Below are positions 8,721 through 18,700 of a stretch of DNA of 64,000 nt, piece by piece (the first letter of the stretch is position 1; the number at the start of each line of letters is the position of its first letter). The notes below the pieces were generated by a model. It saw nothing but the letters and a program-made list of their open reading frames with translations. It had not been told where the DNA came from and searched no databases. The DNA comes from an uncultured Eubacteriales bacterium (GTDB lineage Bacteria > Bacillota > Clostridia > Oscillospirales > Acutalibacteraceae): the NCBI GenBank assembly GCA_934725425.1, contig CAKVAX010000003.1:62001-126000 (forward strand). Reading direction: 5' to 3'. Both the position numbers and the translations under genes were made by a program.

Positions 8721-10871
8721 ATGGTGGCTAAAAAGAAAAAAGTGCCTGTTATTATGCAGATGGAAGCGCTTGAATGCGGCGCAGCGTGTGTTTGTATGGT
8801 AGCAGCGTACTATAAAAAGTGGATACCTCTTACCCAGGTTCGTTCGGACTGCGGTGTATCCCGAGACGGAAGTGTTGCCAAGAACATGCTCGCTGCAGCA
8901 AGGTCGTATGGCTTCAAAACAGCAGGGTATAAACTAGAACCGGCGGCGCTTGGTTCGATTCCGCTGCCGGCAATAATTCATTGGAATTTCAATCATTTTG
9001 TTGTTCTTTGTGGCATTGATTATAAGAAAAACAAAGCATATATCAATGACCCGGCAAGAGGCAGAGTTGTTGTTGATATGGAGGAGTTCGATCAGGCTTT
9101 TACAGGAATTGCTTTAACTTTGGTTCCTACTGAAGAATTCAAACCCGAAGGCAAGCAAAAAAGCGTTATTTCTTTTGCAAAAAGATGTTTGAAAGGAGCA
9201 GCGTTTCCTTTTGTTTTGGCAATGCTCTTAAGTATTGCCGTATTGGTAATTGATATGGCTACACCGATTTTCCAAAAAATATTTATTGATAACTTGCTAA
9301 ACGGAAAGAATCCCGAATGGACATATCCTTTCCTCGGAATAATGTTTACACTTTTGATTTTCCAAGTTTTAGTGGCGTGCGTAAGGTCATTTTACTGGCT
9401 GAAAATACAAGGAAAATTTGCCGTGACTGCGAGCGCTAACTTCATGTGGCATGTTTTGAGATTACCTATGGACTTCTTTTCTCAAAGATATGTCGGAGAT
9501 GTTGTTTCAAGACAAGAATCCACCGCAAATATAGCTCTGACTCTTATTGAGCAAATAGCTCCGCTTGTTCCTAGTGTCGTGTCGATGTTTTTTTACCTTT
9601 TTATTATGATAAATTGGAGTTTGCCGCTCACTATAATCGGTCTTAGCGCAACGATTATAAATATGTTTATAGTAAGATATACTTCCAAAAAAATATTAAA
9701 TTTTCAAAGAGTTTTGGTGCCCAGCCAAGGAAAATTGACAAGCGTCACCTACTCGGGATTTGAAATGATAGAAACTATAAAAGCGACCGGTGCAGAAAGT
9801 GGATATTTCGAAAGATGGGCCGGTTACTACTCTAAGCAAAATAACGCCAATATAGCCCTTGCGAAGTTCACACAGTATTTTGGACAACTCCCCAATATTA
9901 TAGAAAATTTGGCAAGTTGTTTATTATTGTTCTCCGGTATTTATTTAATTATGAAAGGTCAGTTTACTATAGGAATGCTAACGGCTTTTCAAAGTTATCT
10001 TTCAAGGCTTTTAAGTCCTCTCAACGATATGATGGATTTGTATAAAGATATCATTGAGATGAGATGTGAAATGGAACGAGTCGAAGATGTGCTTGATTAT
10101 AAAACTGATGTAGATGATACCAAAGTGGAAATAAACCGAGATGAAAGAAAATTAAAAGGTGAATTAGAACTTAACGATATAACTTTTGGCTACGGAAAGC
10201 TCAGTAAGCCTCTTCTCGAGCATTTTAATCTGTCTGTAAAACCCGGTGGCTGGGTTGCTATAGTAGGGGGAAGCGGAAGCGGAAAATCAACCGTCGCAAA
10301 GCTCATTACAGGGCTTTATAAGCCTTGGAGCGGAGATATAAAATTTGATGGATTAAAAAGAGAAGAAATTGACCCATACAGATTCCACAGTTCCGTCTCT
10401 ATGGTCGATCAAGATAAGGTTATGTTCCATGACACAATAAAAAATAATATAAGAATGTGGGATGAATCCATAGAAGATTTTGCCGTAACACTTGCCGCAA
10501 AGGATTCCGATATACACGAAGCTATAATCACAAGACCCGATGGATATAATCACATACTCAGTGAGGGCGGAAAAGACTTTTCCGGCGGTCAATGCCAAAG
10601 AATTGAAATTGCTCGTGCATTGGCTCAAGAACCCACGGTAATGATTCTCGACGAAGCGACTTCTGCGTTAGATGCCAAAACCGAAAAGAAAGTCATGGAA
10701 AATATCCGCAAAATAGGATGCACTTGTATAGTGGTAGCTCACAGACTTTCAACTATAAGAGATTGTGATGAAATCATCGTCCTTGATAAAGGCGAAGTCG
10801 TAGAGCGCGGAACTCACGACGAGCTCATGGCACTTGGCGGAAAATATAAAGAATTGGTGATCACAGAGTAA
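8721..10871 (+). CDS. NHLM bacteriocin system ABC transporter with C39 leader peptidase
   Basis: This 716-residue protein combines a maturation peptidase and exporter. The N-terminal C39 domain shows the catalytic Cys19 in MEALECGAACVCM, His92 in WNFNHFVVL and Asp110 in INDPARGR; this enzyme family removes leader peptides after Gly-Gly. A six-helix membrane domain follows (about 160-445), then the ATPase with Walker A GGSGSGKST (about 516-524), signature FSGGQ, Walker B VMILDEATSALD and the switch His in VVAHRLST. All catalytic residues are present, so it should be active. No precursor is in the operon; likely substrates are the ISGG leader proteins at 52.1 kb and 57.5 kb (inference). Confidence 0.93.
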   Translation: MVAKKKKVPVIMQMEALECGAACVCMVAAYYKKWIPLTQVRSDCGVSRDGSVAKNMLAAARSYGFKTAGYKLEPAALGSIPLPAIIHWNFNHFVVLCGIDYKKNKAYINDPARGRVVVDMEEFDQAFTGIALTLVPTEEFKPEGKQKSVISFAKRCLKGAAFPFVLAMLLSIAVLVIDMATPIFQKIFIDNLLNGKNPEWTYPFLGIMFTLLIFQVLVACVRSFYWLKIQGKFAVTASANFMWHVLRLPMDFFSQRYVGDVVSRQESTANIALTLIEQIAPLVPSVVSMFFYLFIMINWSLPLTIIGLSATIINMFIVRYTSKKILNFQRVLVPSQGKLTSVTYSGFEMIETIKATGAESGYFERWAGYYSKQNNANIALAKFTQYFGQLPNIIENLASCLLLFSGIYLIMKGQFTIGMLTAFQSYLSRLLSPLNDMMDLYKDIIEMRCEMERVEDVLDYKTDVDDTKVEINRDERKLKGELELNDITFGYGKLSKPLLEHFNLSVKPGGWVAIVGGSGSGKSTVAKLITGLYKPWSGDIKFDGLKREEIDPYRFHSSVSMVDQDKVMFHDTIKNNIRMWDESIEDFAVTLAAKDSDIHEAIITRPDGYNHILSEGGKDFSGGQCQRIEIARALAQEPTVMILDEATSALDAKTEKKVMENIRKIGCTCIVVAHRLSTIRDCDEIIVLDKGEVVERGTHDELMALGGKYKELVITE

Positions 10872-10885
10872 AAGGAGGGAAGACA

Positions 10886-13045
10886 ATGGATTTTTTCGAA
10901 AATCAAATTAACCGTAGAAAAATGAGCGATTCTGAAATATTTGAAGATGCATTTTCGGATTTGCTTTCCATAATTGGTATAGAAGCCCCGAAATCCAATA
11001 AAAAAGCCAGAGGGGCAATAGGAGAAATATTAAGATATTTCGGAAAAGATGTTCCGGAAGTACCCGAAAATATTACGAGTCTTGATTCTCAGCTTGAATA
11101 CATGCTTCGGCCTTCCGGGGTAATGAGAAGAAGAGTCGAACTTAAAGGTCGTTGGTGGAAAGATTCAACAGGATGTTTCTTAGCCGGCACAAAAGATAAT
11201 AATGTAGTAGCTATTTTGCCCGGAAAGTGGGGAGGATACTACTATAAAGATTCAGACGGACATCGAGTAAAAATTGATGATAAAACAGCTAAAAATCTTA
11301 ACGTGGATGCGTTTTGTTTTTACAAACCGTTCCCTCTTAAATCGTTAAAAATACGCGATTTAGTAATGTTCATGGTTAGCGTGCTTTCTCGCGCGGACTT
11401 AGCCTTTATCGTCGGTGCACTTGTGGTTACCAGTTTGATTGGGCTTCTTTTCCCAAAATTAACTAACATAATCTACAACGATTTAGTTCCGTCCGGTTCA
11501 ATGTCATTTCTATTGCCGTTTATTTCATTCTACTTAGGATTGACTTTTGGGAAATTATTCCTGGGTATCACTGATAATATTGTCAAATATAGGTTTCAAA
11601 CAAGATTGTCTCTGAATTTAAACAGTGCTATCATGATGAGGATGTTCAGCTTGCCTACTTCGTTTTTCAAAAATTATACCGCCGGTGAACTGGCAAGCCG
11701 TATGGGGTATATTGCGTCGCTTTGTAATATGATAGTTGATGCCATTTTAAATACCACTCTAAAAGCATTTTTTTCACTGGTCTTTATTGTTCCTATGTGT
11801 AAGTATGCACCCGGTCTGGTGGCTCCCGGATTACTTATTATACTAATTATGATTGCATATTCAGTATTTATAACTCTCTACAGGCAAAGAATATATAAGA
11901 AAAAATTAGAAATATCTCCTAAGCTCCAATCCCTGACCTATGCTCTTTTTGGAGGTATGCAAAAAATAAAAGTTACAGGTTCGGAAAAAAGAGCTTTTGC
12001 TAAATGGGCAGAATCTTATTCCGAGGTTTCTAAACTTGATTATTCTCCTCCTATTTTAATTAGGATAGATTCCATTATAAGTTTGATAATATCTTCCCTC
12101 GGCACAATAGTTCTTTATTATTTTGCAATACAAAGTTCGGTTTCATCGGCAAATTATCTTTCTTTCAGTCAGGCATACGGCGCAGTTAGCGGAGCTATAA
12201 TGGCTCTTAGCGGTATGGCACTTAAATTTGCAAATTTGGGACCGATTTTAAAAATGGTAAAACCCGTTTTAGAGCAAGAACCTGAATCTTGTAACGGCAG
12301 AAAAATTCCTACCTCTCTTTCAGGTGATATAGATGTAAACCACATTACCTTTAGATATAGCGAAGATGGACCGACAATTTTAGACGATATTAATTTCAAA
12401 GTAAGAAAAGGTGAATATGTGGCAATAGTAGGCTCTACAGGATGCGGAAAATCCACTCTTATGAGAATCCTCTTGGGATTCGAAAACCCTGAAAAAGGCG
12501 CCATATATTACGGCGGAAGAGATTTAAAATCTTTGGATTTAAGAAGTGTCAGACAAAAAATAGGAGTTGTAATGCAAAACGGTTCTCTTTTCCCGGGCGA
12601 TATTTTTTCCAACATAATTGTTACTTCTCCGTGGAAAAATATGGATGACGCTTGGGAAGCTGCCAGAATGGCAGGAATCGAAGAAGATATAAAAGAAATG
12701 CCGATGGGAATGCATACATTAATTTCTGAGGGAGCCGGAGGAATTTCCGGAGGCCAGAAACAAAGACTGATGATAGCCCGTGCGATTATCGGCAAACCAT
12801 CGATTCTTTATTTTGATGAAGCAACTTCTGCTCTTGACAACATAACGCAAAGCCATGTTGCTAAAAGTATTTCTAATTTGAAGAGCACTCGAATCGTTAT
12901 TGCTCACAGACTTTCGACAATAAAAAATTGCGATAGAATCTTGGTTATGGACAAAGGTAAAATTGTTGAAGAAGGCAATTATGATTCTTTAATGGAGAAA
13001 AAAGGTCTTTTCTATGAGTTGGCAATTCGCCAAGTAGTAGGATAA
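10886..13045 (+). CDS. NHLM bacteriocin system ABC transporter, ATP-binding protein
   Basis: This 719-residue partner has no C39 peptidase. Its first ~160 residues form a soluble domain found in the NHLM second ABC protein, including RRVELKGRWWKDSTGCFLAG. A six-helix membrane domain (about 165-460) and an ATPase domain follow, with Walker A GSTGCGKST (about 516-524), signature ISGGQ, Walker B ILYFDEATSALD and VIAHRLST. It probably forms a heterodimer with the peptidase-ABC protein encoded 14 bases upstream. The gene is preceded by AAAGGAGG and followed by a terminator. Confidence 0.92.
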   Translation: MDFFENQINRRKMSDSEIFEDAFSDLLSIIGIEAPKSNKKARGAIGEILRYFGKDVPEVPENITSLDSQLEYMLRPSGVMRRRVELKGRWWKDSTGCFLAGTKDNNVVAILPGKWGGYYYKDSDGHRVKIDDKTAKNLNVDAFCFYKPFPLKSLKIRDLVMFMVSVLSRADLAFIVGALVVTSLIGLLFPKLTNIIYNDLVPSGSMSFLLPFISFYLGLTFGKLFLGITDNIVKYRFQTRLSLNLNSAIMMRMFSLPTSFFKNYTAGELASRMGYIASLCNMIVDAILNTTLKAFFSLVFIVPMCKYAPGLVAPGLLIILIMIAYSVFITLYRQRIYKKKLEISPKLQSLTYALFGGMQKIKVTGSEKRAFAKWAESYSEVSKLDYSPPILIRIDSIISLIISSLGTIVLYYFAIQSSVSSANYLSFSQAYGAVSGAIMALSGMALKFANLGPILKMVKPVLEQEPESCNGRKIPTSLSGDIDVNHITFRYSEDGPTILDDINFKVRKGEYVAIVGSTGCGKSTLMRILLGFENPEKGAIYYGGRDLKSLDLRSVRQKIGVVMQNGSLFPGDIFSNIIVTSPWKNMDDAWEAARMAGIEEDIKEMPMGMHTLISEGAGGISGGQKQRLMIARAIIGKPSILYFDEATSALDNITQSHVAKSISNLKSTRIVIAHRLSTIKNCDRILVMDKGKIVEEGNYDSLMEKKGLFYELAIRQVVG

Positions 13046-13054
13046 AATATAAAA

Positions 13055-13079
13055 AATCCCTCGGGTTTCCCGGGGGATT
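13055..13079 (+). terminator. Terminator of the exporter operon
   Basis: AATCCCTCGGG (13055-13065) pairs with CCCGGGGGATT (13069-13079) over 11 base pairs with one G-T pair and a 3-base loop, nine bases after the stop. A short T-run follows. Confidence 0.85.
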
Positions 13080-13129
13080 TGTGTTTATAATTGTATTCAA
13101 GTATATAATTTGATACATAAATAGAAACA

Positions 13130-13149
13130 CACTGTACTACTGTACAGTG
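13130..13149 (-). terminator. Terminator of the minus-strand tRNA cluster
   Basis: A perfect 8-bp inverted repeat (CACTGTAC / GTACAGTG, 4-base loop) lies just after the 3' end of tRNA-Lys. On the minus strand it is followed by a T-rich stretch. Confidence 0.75.
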
Positions 13150-13155
13150 CATATC

Positions 13156-13231
13156 TGGTGAGCCATCGGGGACTCGAACCCCGGACAACCGGATTAAAAG
13201 TCAGGTGCTCTACCAACTGAGCTAATGGCTC
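13156..13231 (-). tRNA. tRNA-Lys (anticodon TTT)
   Basis: The complement folds as a tRNA with acceptor GAGCCAT/ATGGCTC, D-arm AGCTCAGTTGGTAGAGC, loop CTTTTAA with anticodon TTT, T-arm GGTTCGAGTCC and an encoded CCA. The middle pair of the anticodon stem (CCTGA against TCCGG) is a T-C mismatch. It is the last gene of a five-tRNA unit. Confidence 0.95.
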
Positions 13232-13245
13232 GTATTAAATTGAAA

Positions 13246-13320
13246 TGGCTGGGATGGCTGGATTCGAACCAGCGAATGATGGAGTCAAAGTCCACTGCCT
13301 TACCGCTTGGCTACACCCCA
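13246..13320 (-). tRNA. tRNA-Gln (anticodon TTG)
   Basis: The complement begins TGGGGTGTAGCCAAG and shows anticodon TTG within GGACTTTGACTCC, T-loop GGTTCGAATCC, discriminator G and an encoded CCA. The acceptor stem pairs fully with one G-T pair. Confidence 0.96.
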
Positions 13321-13341
13321 ACAAAAATTGGTTTATATTAA

Positions 13342-13419
13342 TGGGGTGGATAATCGGAGTTGAACCGATGGCCTCCAGAGCCACAATCTGGCGCTCTAGC
13401 CAACTGAGCTATATCCACC
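13342..13419 (-). tRNA. tRNA-His (anticodon GTG)
   Basis: The complement shows acceptor GTGGATA with an additional 5' G (G-1) that can pair with C73, anticodon GTG within CCAGATTGTGGCTCTGG, a TTCAA-type T-loop and an encoded CCA. The extra G is the identity element of histidine tRNA. Confidence 0.95.
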
Positions 13420-13429
13420 ATAATTCCAA

Positions 13430-13506
13430 TGGTGCGCCAGAAGGGATTCGAACCCCTGACCTACTGCTTAGAAGGCAGTTGCTCTATCCTGCTGAGCTAC
13501 TAGCGC
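13430..13506 (-). tRNA. tRNA-Arg (anticodon TCT)
   Basis: The complement has acceptor GCGCTAG/CTGGCGC, anticodon TCT within CTGCCTTCTAAGCAG, T-loop GGTTCGAATCC and an encoded CCA. Confidence 0.95.
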
Positions 13507-13541
13507 AGATGTCAGCACCACATTGCTGAAGTAATTAGACA

Positions 13542-13615
13542 TGGAGCGGGTGATGGGAATCGAACCCACGCTATCAGCTTGGAAGGCTGAAGTTCTACCA
13601 TTGAACTACACCCGC
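13542..13615 (-). tRNA. tRNA-Gly (anticodon TCC)
   Basis: The complement has acceptor GCGGGTG/CACCCGC, D-arm TAGTTCAATGGTAGAA, anticodon TCC within CAGCCTTCCAAGCTG and an encoded CCA. It is the first gene of the cluster, 20 bases after the promoter -10 element. Confidence 0.95.
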
Positions 13616-13635
13616 ACCCCTTAGTGACAGAATTT

Positions 13636-13664
13636 ATTCTATCACATTAATCTTAGACTGTCAA
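13636..13664 (-). promoter_or_regulatory. Promoter of the tRNA cluster
   Basis: On the minus strand a consensus TTGACA (13659-13664) and TAGAAT (13636-13641) are spaced by exactly 17 bases and point into tRNA-Gly. Confidence 0.9.
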
Positions 13665-13726
13665 CACTTTTTTTAAATTATTTTGTGAAAAAAATTTTTT
13701 ATTACAATTATATATTTTTTGAAAAT

Positions 13727-14458
13727 CTATGATACTTTTTCAATATCTTTTTTTAGCTTTTCGATGATTCTTTTTTCCAGTCTTGAAATATAAGACTGAG
13801 AAATTCCCAACGAATCGGCAACTTCTTTTTGTGTGTGCTCTTTTACGCCGCAAAGTCCGAATCTCATTTCCATTATCATTTTATCTCTGTCATTTAAATT
13901 TTTTACAGCTTCATTCACCAAGTTGCATTCTGCTTCTTGCTCCAATTTACTCATTACTATGTCATGGTCGCTTCCCAGTACATCCGAAAGTAGCAACTCA
14001 TTTCCGTCCCAATCTATATTTAAAGGCTCATCTATGGAAGTTTCATTTTTTAATTGAGTATTTTTTCTTAAAAACATCAAAATTTCATTTTCAATACACC
14101 TAGAAGCGTACGTTGCAAGTTTGATATTTTTGGTCGGAGAAAAAGTGTTGACCGCTTTTATCAGCCCGATTGTTCCAATGGAAATAAGGTCCTCCATGCA
14201 AATCCCCGAAGAATCAAATTTTTTTGCTATATATACCACAAGTCTCAAATTATGAGTAATCAGCGGCTCTCTGACATTTCCGGGAGCGCCTGAAATTATT
14301 TTTTCGATTATTTTGGTTTCTTCTTCTTTTGACAAAGGGGGCGGCAAAACTTCAGGACCGTTTATGTAATGCACATCTTTATCGGAAACAAAAAATTTCC
14401 AAACATTATTTTTTATATTTAAAATCAGTTTTTTCCACATAAGTATAATTTTCTTCAT
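13727..14458 (-). CDS. sigE: RNA polymerase sporulation sigma factor SigE (pro-sigma-E)
   Basis: This is the mother-cell sigma factor of early sporulation, 243 residues. The first ~30 residues form a basic/hydrophobic pro-sequence ([20 protein letters not shown]) that holds the protein inactive at the membrane until cleaved. Region 2 follows ([54 protein letters not shown]), then region 4 with a helix-turn-helix ([20 protein letters not shown]). It lies 13 bases after the gene of its processing protease, as in other spore formers. The sigG gene that often follows is not here; the tRNA promoter comes next. Confidence 0.95.
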   Translation of the reverse strand: MKKIILMWKKLILNIKNNVWKFFVSDKDVHYINGPEVLPPPLSKEEETKIIEKIISGAPGNVREPLITHNLRLVVYIAKKFDSSGICMEDLISIGTIGLIKAVNTFSPTKNIKLATYASRCIENEILMFLRKNTQLKNETSIDEPLNIDWDGNELLLSDVLGSDHDIVMSKLEQEAECNLVNEAVKNLNDRDKMIMEMRFGLCGVKEHTQKEVADSLGISQSYISRLEKRIIEKLKKDIEKVS

Positions 14459-14471
14459 GTTGTTTCTCTCC

Positions 14472-15338
14472 TTAACTAATTAATTCCGGGTTTATAAGGG
14501 CGCCTATTTCTTCAGATAAAGTGTTGTCGGGGCAAATTGCTATGTATGCTTTTTTTAAAATTCCTTCGGGACTTATTATGTTTTTTGGCTTGAACGCAGG
14601 GAAAATTCCGCTTCCCGCCACTGTTTTGAAAGGCACCATTCGTATTGGATATTTAATCTCGCAGCTTGATATGTTGCATGTACTATTTTCATAGTAATTA
14701 TTTAGCAAGTGCATTAGCTTTTGAGGGATTATTTTTTCTGCCGTGCTTTTTCTTACAACTATCACAGGAAGATTCGAAAACGGTTCTCTTAAAATATTTC
14801 CGGTATCAACTTTTGCCTTTAGTTTTACGGGTGAATTTTCAATATTTATTTTTATTTCATAAAATGAATTTTTCATGTGATTTTTTCCTATTACTCGGTA
14901 AAATATTTCTATTATAAAATAAGATACAATCGTTGATGCGATGAGTACCGCGGGCGAAATATTAAAGTAAACCACACCGTTATTCATTTCCATTGAACTT
15001 GGTCGGAATAAAATCCACATTCCCAGCATAATCCCTGAAAATAAAAAGTTTATTGCATAAAAACAAAGGGTGATTTTTATGAAGGATTTCAAGCTTTTAA
15101 ATCCAAATACACACAGTACGATAGTTAGGGCCATTATAAATTTTATAATGACACTTAGAAGCAAATTAGTTTCCGGGAAAAGTATGTACAAAGAATAAAT
15201 TCCGCTTAAAATTTCTCCAAAAACAAGCCGAATGGATTTCCACTTTAAAGACAAAAACTTAGCGGTTAAAAGTAATAAAATGTAGTTTATAAAAAGGTTT
15301 ACAGCAATAAGAATATCTATGTAGATAGTCTGTTTCAT
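14472..15338 (-). CDS. spoIIGA: Sigma-E processing peptidase SpoIIGA
   Basis: This membrane aspartic protease cleaves pro-sigma-E during sporulation. From the ATG at 15338 it has 288 residues: about five membrane helices in the first ~150 residues, then a soluble protease domain with the catalytic Asp178 in [14 protein letters not shown] (DTG motif). The start is chosen because CAGGTG lies six bases upstream; a start five codons earlier would overlap it. It is co-transcribed with sigE from a promoter of the Spo0A-activated type. A sporulation pathway is therefore expected in this organism. Confidence 0.93.
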   Translation of the reverse strand: MKQTIYIDILIAVNLFINYILLLLTAKFLSLKWKSIRLVFGEILSGIYSLYILFPETNLLLSVIIKFIMALTIVLCVFGFKSLKSFIKITLCFYAINFLFSGIMLGMWILFRPSSMEMNNGVVYFNISPAVLIASTIVSYFIIEIFYRVIGKNHMKNSFYEIKINIENSPVKLKAKVDTGNILREPFSNLPVIVVRKSTAEKIIPQKLMHLLNNYYENSTCNISSCEIKYPIRMVPFKTVAGSGIFPAFKPKNIISPEGILKKAYIAICPDNTLSEEIGALINPELIS

Positions 15339-15373
15339 GCATTTCACCTGCAATAAAAATGATATATAATATA

Positions 15374-15407
15374 ATTATGAGCTTTTTTATTTGATTATTA
15401 TGTCAAA
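15374..15407 (-). promoter_or_regulatory. spoIIG-type promoter with long spacer and Spo0A box
   Basis: On the minus strand TTGACA (15401-15406) lies 21 bases from CATAAT (15374-15379). The sequence TTTGACA overlapping the -35 differs from the Spo0A box TTCGACA at one base. A long spacer with a 0A box over the -35 is the known architecture of the Bacillus spoIIG promoter (22-base spacer there). Confidence 0.6.
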
Positions 15408-15476
15408 TTTAGGCGCATAAATATTTTTATTAATTTACTTGACACATTTTGAGAATGCTAATAAAATATATACCAT

Positions 15477-15565
15477 GGAGCGGTATCGAAGTGGTCATAA
15501 CGGGGCTGACTCGAAATCAGTTTGCGGGCAACCGCACGTGGGTTCGAATCCCACTCGCTCCGCCA
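15477..15565 (+). tRNA. tRNA-Ser (anticodon CGA)
   Basis: This class II tRNA has acceptor GGAGCGG/TCGCTCC, anticodon CGA within CTGACTCGAAATCAG, a long variable arm (TTTGCGGGCAACCGCA), T-loop GGTTCGAATCC and an encoded CCA. Confidence 0.97.
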
Positions 15566-15566
15566 T

Positions 15567-15602
15567 AAAACCAGCAAATCTTGTATAAGGTTTGCTGGTT
15601 TT
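15567..15602 (+). terminator. Terminator after tRNA-Ser
   Basis: AAAACCAGCAAA (15567-15578) and TTTGCTGGTTTT (15591-15602) form a perfect 12-bp stem with a 12-base loop directly after the tRNA. A T-rich stretch follows. Confidence 0.9.
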
Positions 15603-15684
15603 GCTTTTATATTACAAAATAATAGAAGTATCTTTCGAAAATTTTATTAATAATGTTTAATCCTTATAAAATATTTCATATAAA

Positions 15685-15713
15685 TTGACATTTAATAAAA
15701 ATAAATGTATACT
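15685..15713 (+). promoter_or_regulatory. Strong sigma-A promoter of the 1757-residue protein gene
   Basis: A consensus TTGACA (15685-15690) and TATACT (15708-15713) are separated by 17 bases, with a TG one base before the -10 (extended -10). The start codon is 36 bases downstream. This is among the best promoters in the window. Confidence 0.88.
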
Positions 15714-15748
15714 ATATCCATATATTTTTTAAAAATGGAGGGAAAAAT

Positions 15749-18700
15749 ATGAAAATTGAAGAATTGTATAGTAAATTAGCAGAACATAAACCGGCAGGTG
15801 CAGGAAAGGAAGGCAAAGAGTGGTCTAAAGGCGTGCTGAAAGCATTGTGTGATTGGAAAGGCACAAGTTTCAGTGATTTATGCAAAGCCATAGGATATGA
15901 TGAACTTGACGACAGTATAAAATCCTATTTGGAAACTTATTTCAAAGGGGCTAAGGATGGCACTCTTAAAGCCGGCGGCAAAGGTGACTTTGCAAATCAA
16001 TGGATAGAGTGGAATAAGATGATTAAGGACAATAAAAACATCAAAGAAGCTTCTAACAGTAAGCCGGAAAATGAGCTTAAAGAAGACGGCTGTAAAGAAG
16101 TTGAAAATATAGTCAGTTCATTAGCAGTGGGCCTCGGAGAACAGATTGAAAATGCAATACGCAAAAAAAGAGAAGAAGCAGAAGAGGAGGCCGCAGCATT
16201 AGAAGATGCGGAAAAATACCTAAATGATATGAAAGAATCAAGAAAAAAGGAAATAGAAAAAGAAAAGGAAAGAGTAGCAGGAATAGCAGCAAAAGAGAAA
16301 AAATTACAATTCGGCAACGGAGACGTGAATTTTAAAGAACTAGTAGAAAAATTGTATGGTATATATGGCCGCAAGCTTAGTTCCGATGATACTGTTCAAA
16401 AGTGGTTTAATAGAGCGATGTTCTATGCAGATGAGGAAAAATGGGGTGATATAGGATTCTTTTTAGATGTACCGATTGAGGCCTTTATTAAATTGAATCA
16501 GGTTGAGAGAAATTTTATCAAAGAAAAAAAATTGTACCTAGAAATGTTGAATTATTGTTCTAAGTACGGAGCGCTTAAAAAACGCCTCCCAAAAGCAGAT
16601 TTAAAAAAGGGAACTTATGATAAGGAGAATATCTCAAGCAAAGACGCAAAAGAACTGGCAGAGCTGTTCAGAAAAATGAACGAATATGCGCAGAAAATCA
16701 GAGAAAATTTGAATAAACAAGAACTTAAACCTAAATATGTAAAATTAAGCAAATTAATTGAGGATTTGAACAACGGGTATAACCGTACATCAAATAAGGA
16801 CGGTGCAAAATGGTTTGATAAAGCATTAAGGAGTGTTGTATTATATTTAGAAAAAAATCAAAAAGACCACTACTCCACGCTAATCGAATGCTTTTATGAT
16901 ATCAACGAAGAAGAAAGAGAGATTCTTAATGAGGAGATAAAAAAGGACTCAGGTTCATCAGTGTTTGACGAAATGAGCGAAGGCATTACGCGTAATAAAG
17001 ACAAAATGATAGCTGGCTGTAAGTTAGCCATAGTACTGGCAAATGAATTTAAAAATAATAAAGATACTGATATTGAAGAAGAACAGGCAGAATTGGTCAA
17101 AGAAGCGTTTATGGAAATAAAGTATATAGTCTCATCAGTCCTTCAAACAGTATACGATCGTATAAAGGAGAATGTTGACAAAAAGCCTCTTGATAAAGTT
17201 TATTCTAAATTAGCCGGGTGGTTTAAGAGGAAAGACTCACCAAAAACTGATGAAGAATGGTTTAAGGGAGCAATTGCAGCACTGGAAAATTATGGTGATT
17301 CTAAGGACAAGGTTCGTGCTTTGGTTGGGGACGACAAGTTTGATGTAGGTGATTGGAAAGAACTGTTTGCACAAGAGTGGCATAAAGAGTTTTGCTCAAA
17401 GGTAGAGAAAACCCGAGAAGTTATAAAAAAAGTAAAAGAGCGTTCGGATGCAGGTAAAAATATACCGAATTCAGATTATAGTACAATTTACTACCTCTTT
17501 GAAGGAACATTTTATAGAGGTCAGTATATAGACAAGTTATTAGAATATAAGAGATTAAACACAGCTGTAAAAGTTGAAGATGTCTCCAACGAACTCGGCA
17601 AAATGTATAACAAAACAGGAACCGATAACCAGGAATGGTTTAAAAACGTAATGTCATCAATTAAGAGTTATAGTGGAACTGCGGATGAAACGATTAAGTT
17701 GTATGGTGAAGAAAAGTTTAGTAAAAATGATTTGAAAAATCAGGGTGCAATAGATTTGTGTAAACGGGTGAAAACATATTTAGGTGAAAAAAAAGCAACT
17801 ATAGAAAAAGTAGCCAAGTGGTTAAATTCCAACGGAAAAGAAAGCTTATTAGGAATAGATTATGACTCCGTTAAAGAAGTCTTTAAAAATGTATTTGATG
17901 AGGATAGTAAGTCATATTTAGGCCTGTTATTAAGAAATAAGGAGTTAAACACAGCTGTAAATGTTAAAGATATTTTCGACGAGATTGGCAAAATGTATAA
18001 CAAAACAGGAAACGATAACCAAAAGTGGTGTAAAGAAGTAATTGAAAAACTTGGCGATAAAAATTCATTCGATGAAATAGCTTCTATTGCCGGATATAAT
18101 TTTGATGATTATGATTATGTGAGGAAAATTTCGCCTAACGAGGACTATCATGAAGAGATATACAGCAAAGCAAAGATAATCAACAAGACTAATTCGGCTG
18201 TAGAAAACCGCTTAGGTAGGGCCAAAGCTTCGATAAAGGACATTAAGGATTGGGCAGAAAAAGATAAAGTATTAGGAAGCGTATCTGAGTTAATAAAAGG
18301 AATATTTAGTATTTACTTCGATGCAAGGTATACCTTCTACGGTGTAGGTTATATGTCAGAAATTTTAGAAGAATGCAAAAATAGCTTTGAAAAAAAATTC
18401 GGTTTCTTTTTGGATAAAGACCTAAACAAAAATTTAGATGAGTATTATGATAGATTTAAAAAATTCGTCAGTGTTCAAGATACTTTCTTGAACGATAAAA
18501 AGGACGGCTTTACCACATGTGATAGATTAGTATATGATTACAGGAAGAAAGTTCTGCCGGGCCTTGACGAAAGATTAAAAAGGTTTATGAAAACCAAAGA
18601 AGATGTTGTTGACGGATTAAAAGAGATGAAATTAACTGAAGAAATTGAGAATTTCAAAAAAGTGAAAGGCTTTAAAGATTTTGAATCTAATAATATTCAA

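Noticed and set aside
13245..13529. Open frame of 94 residues with EGIRTPDLLLRRQLLYPAELLA-like sequence
   Set aside because: It runs antisense across the tRNA-Gln, tRNA-His and tRNA-Arg genes. This is a well-known false protein produced by translating tRNA genes.
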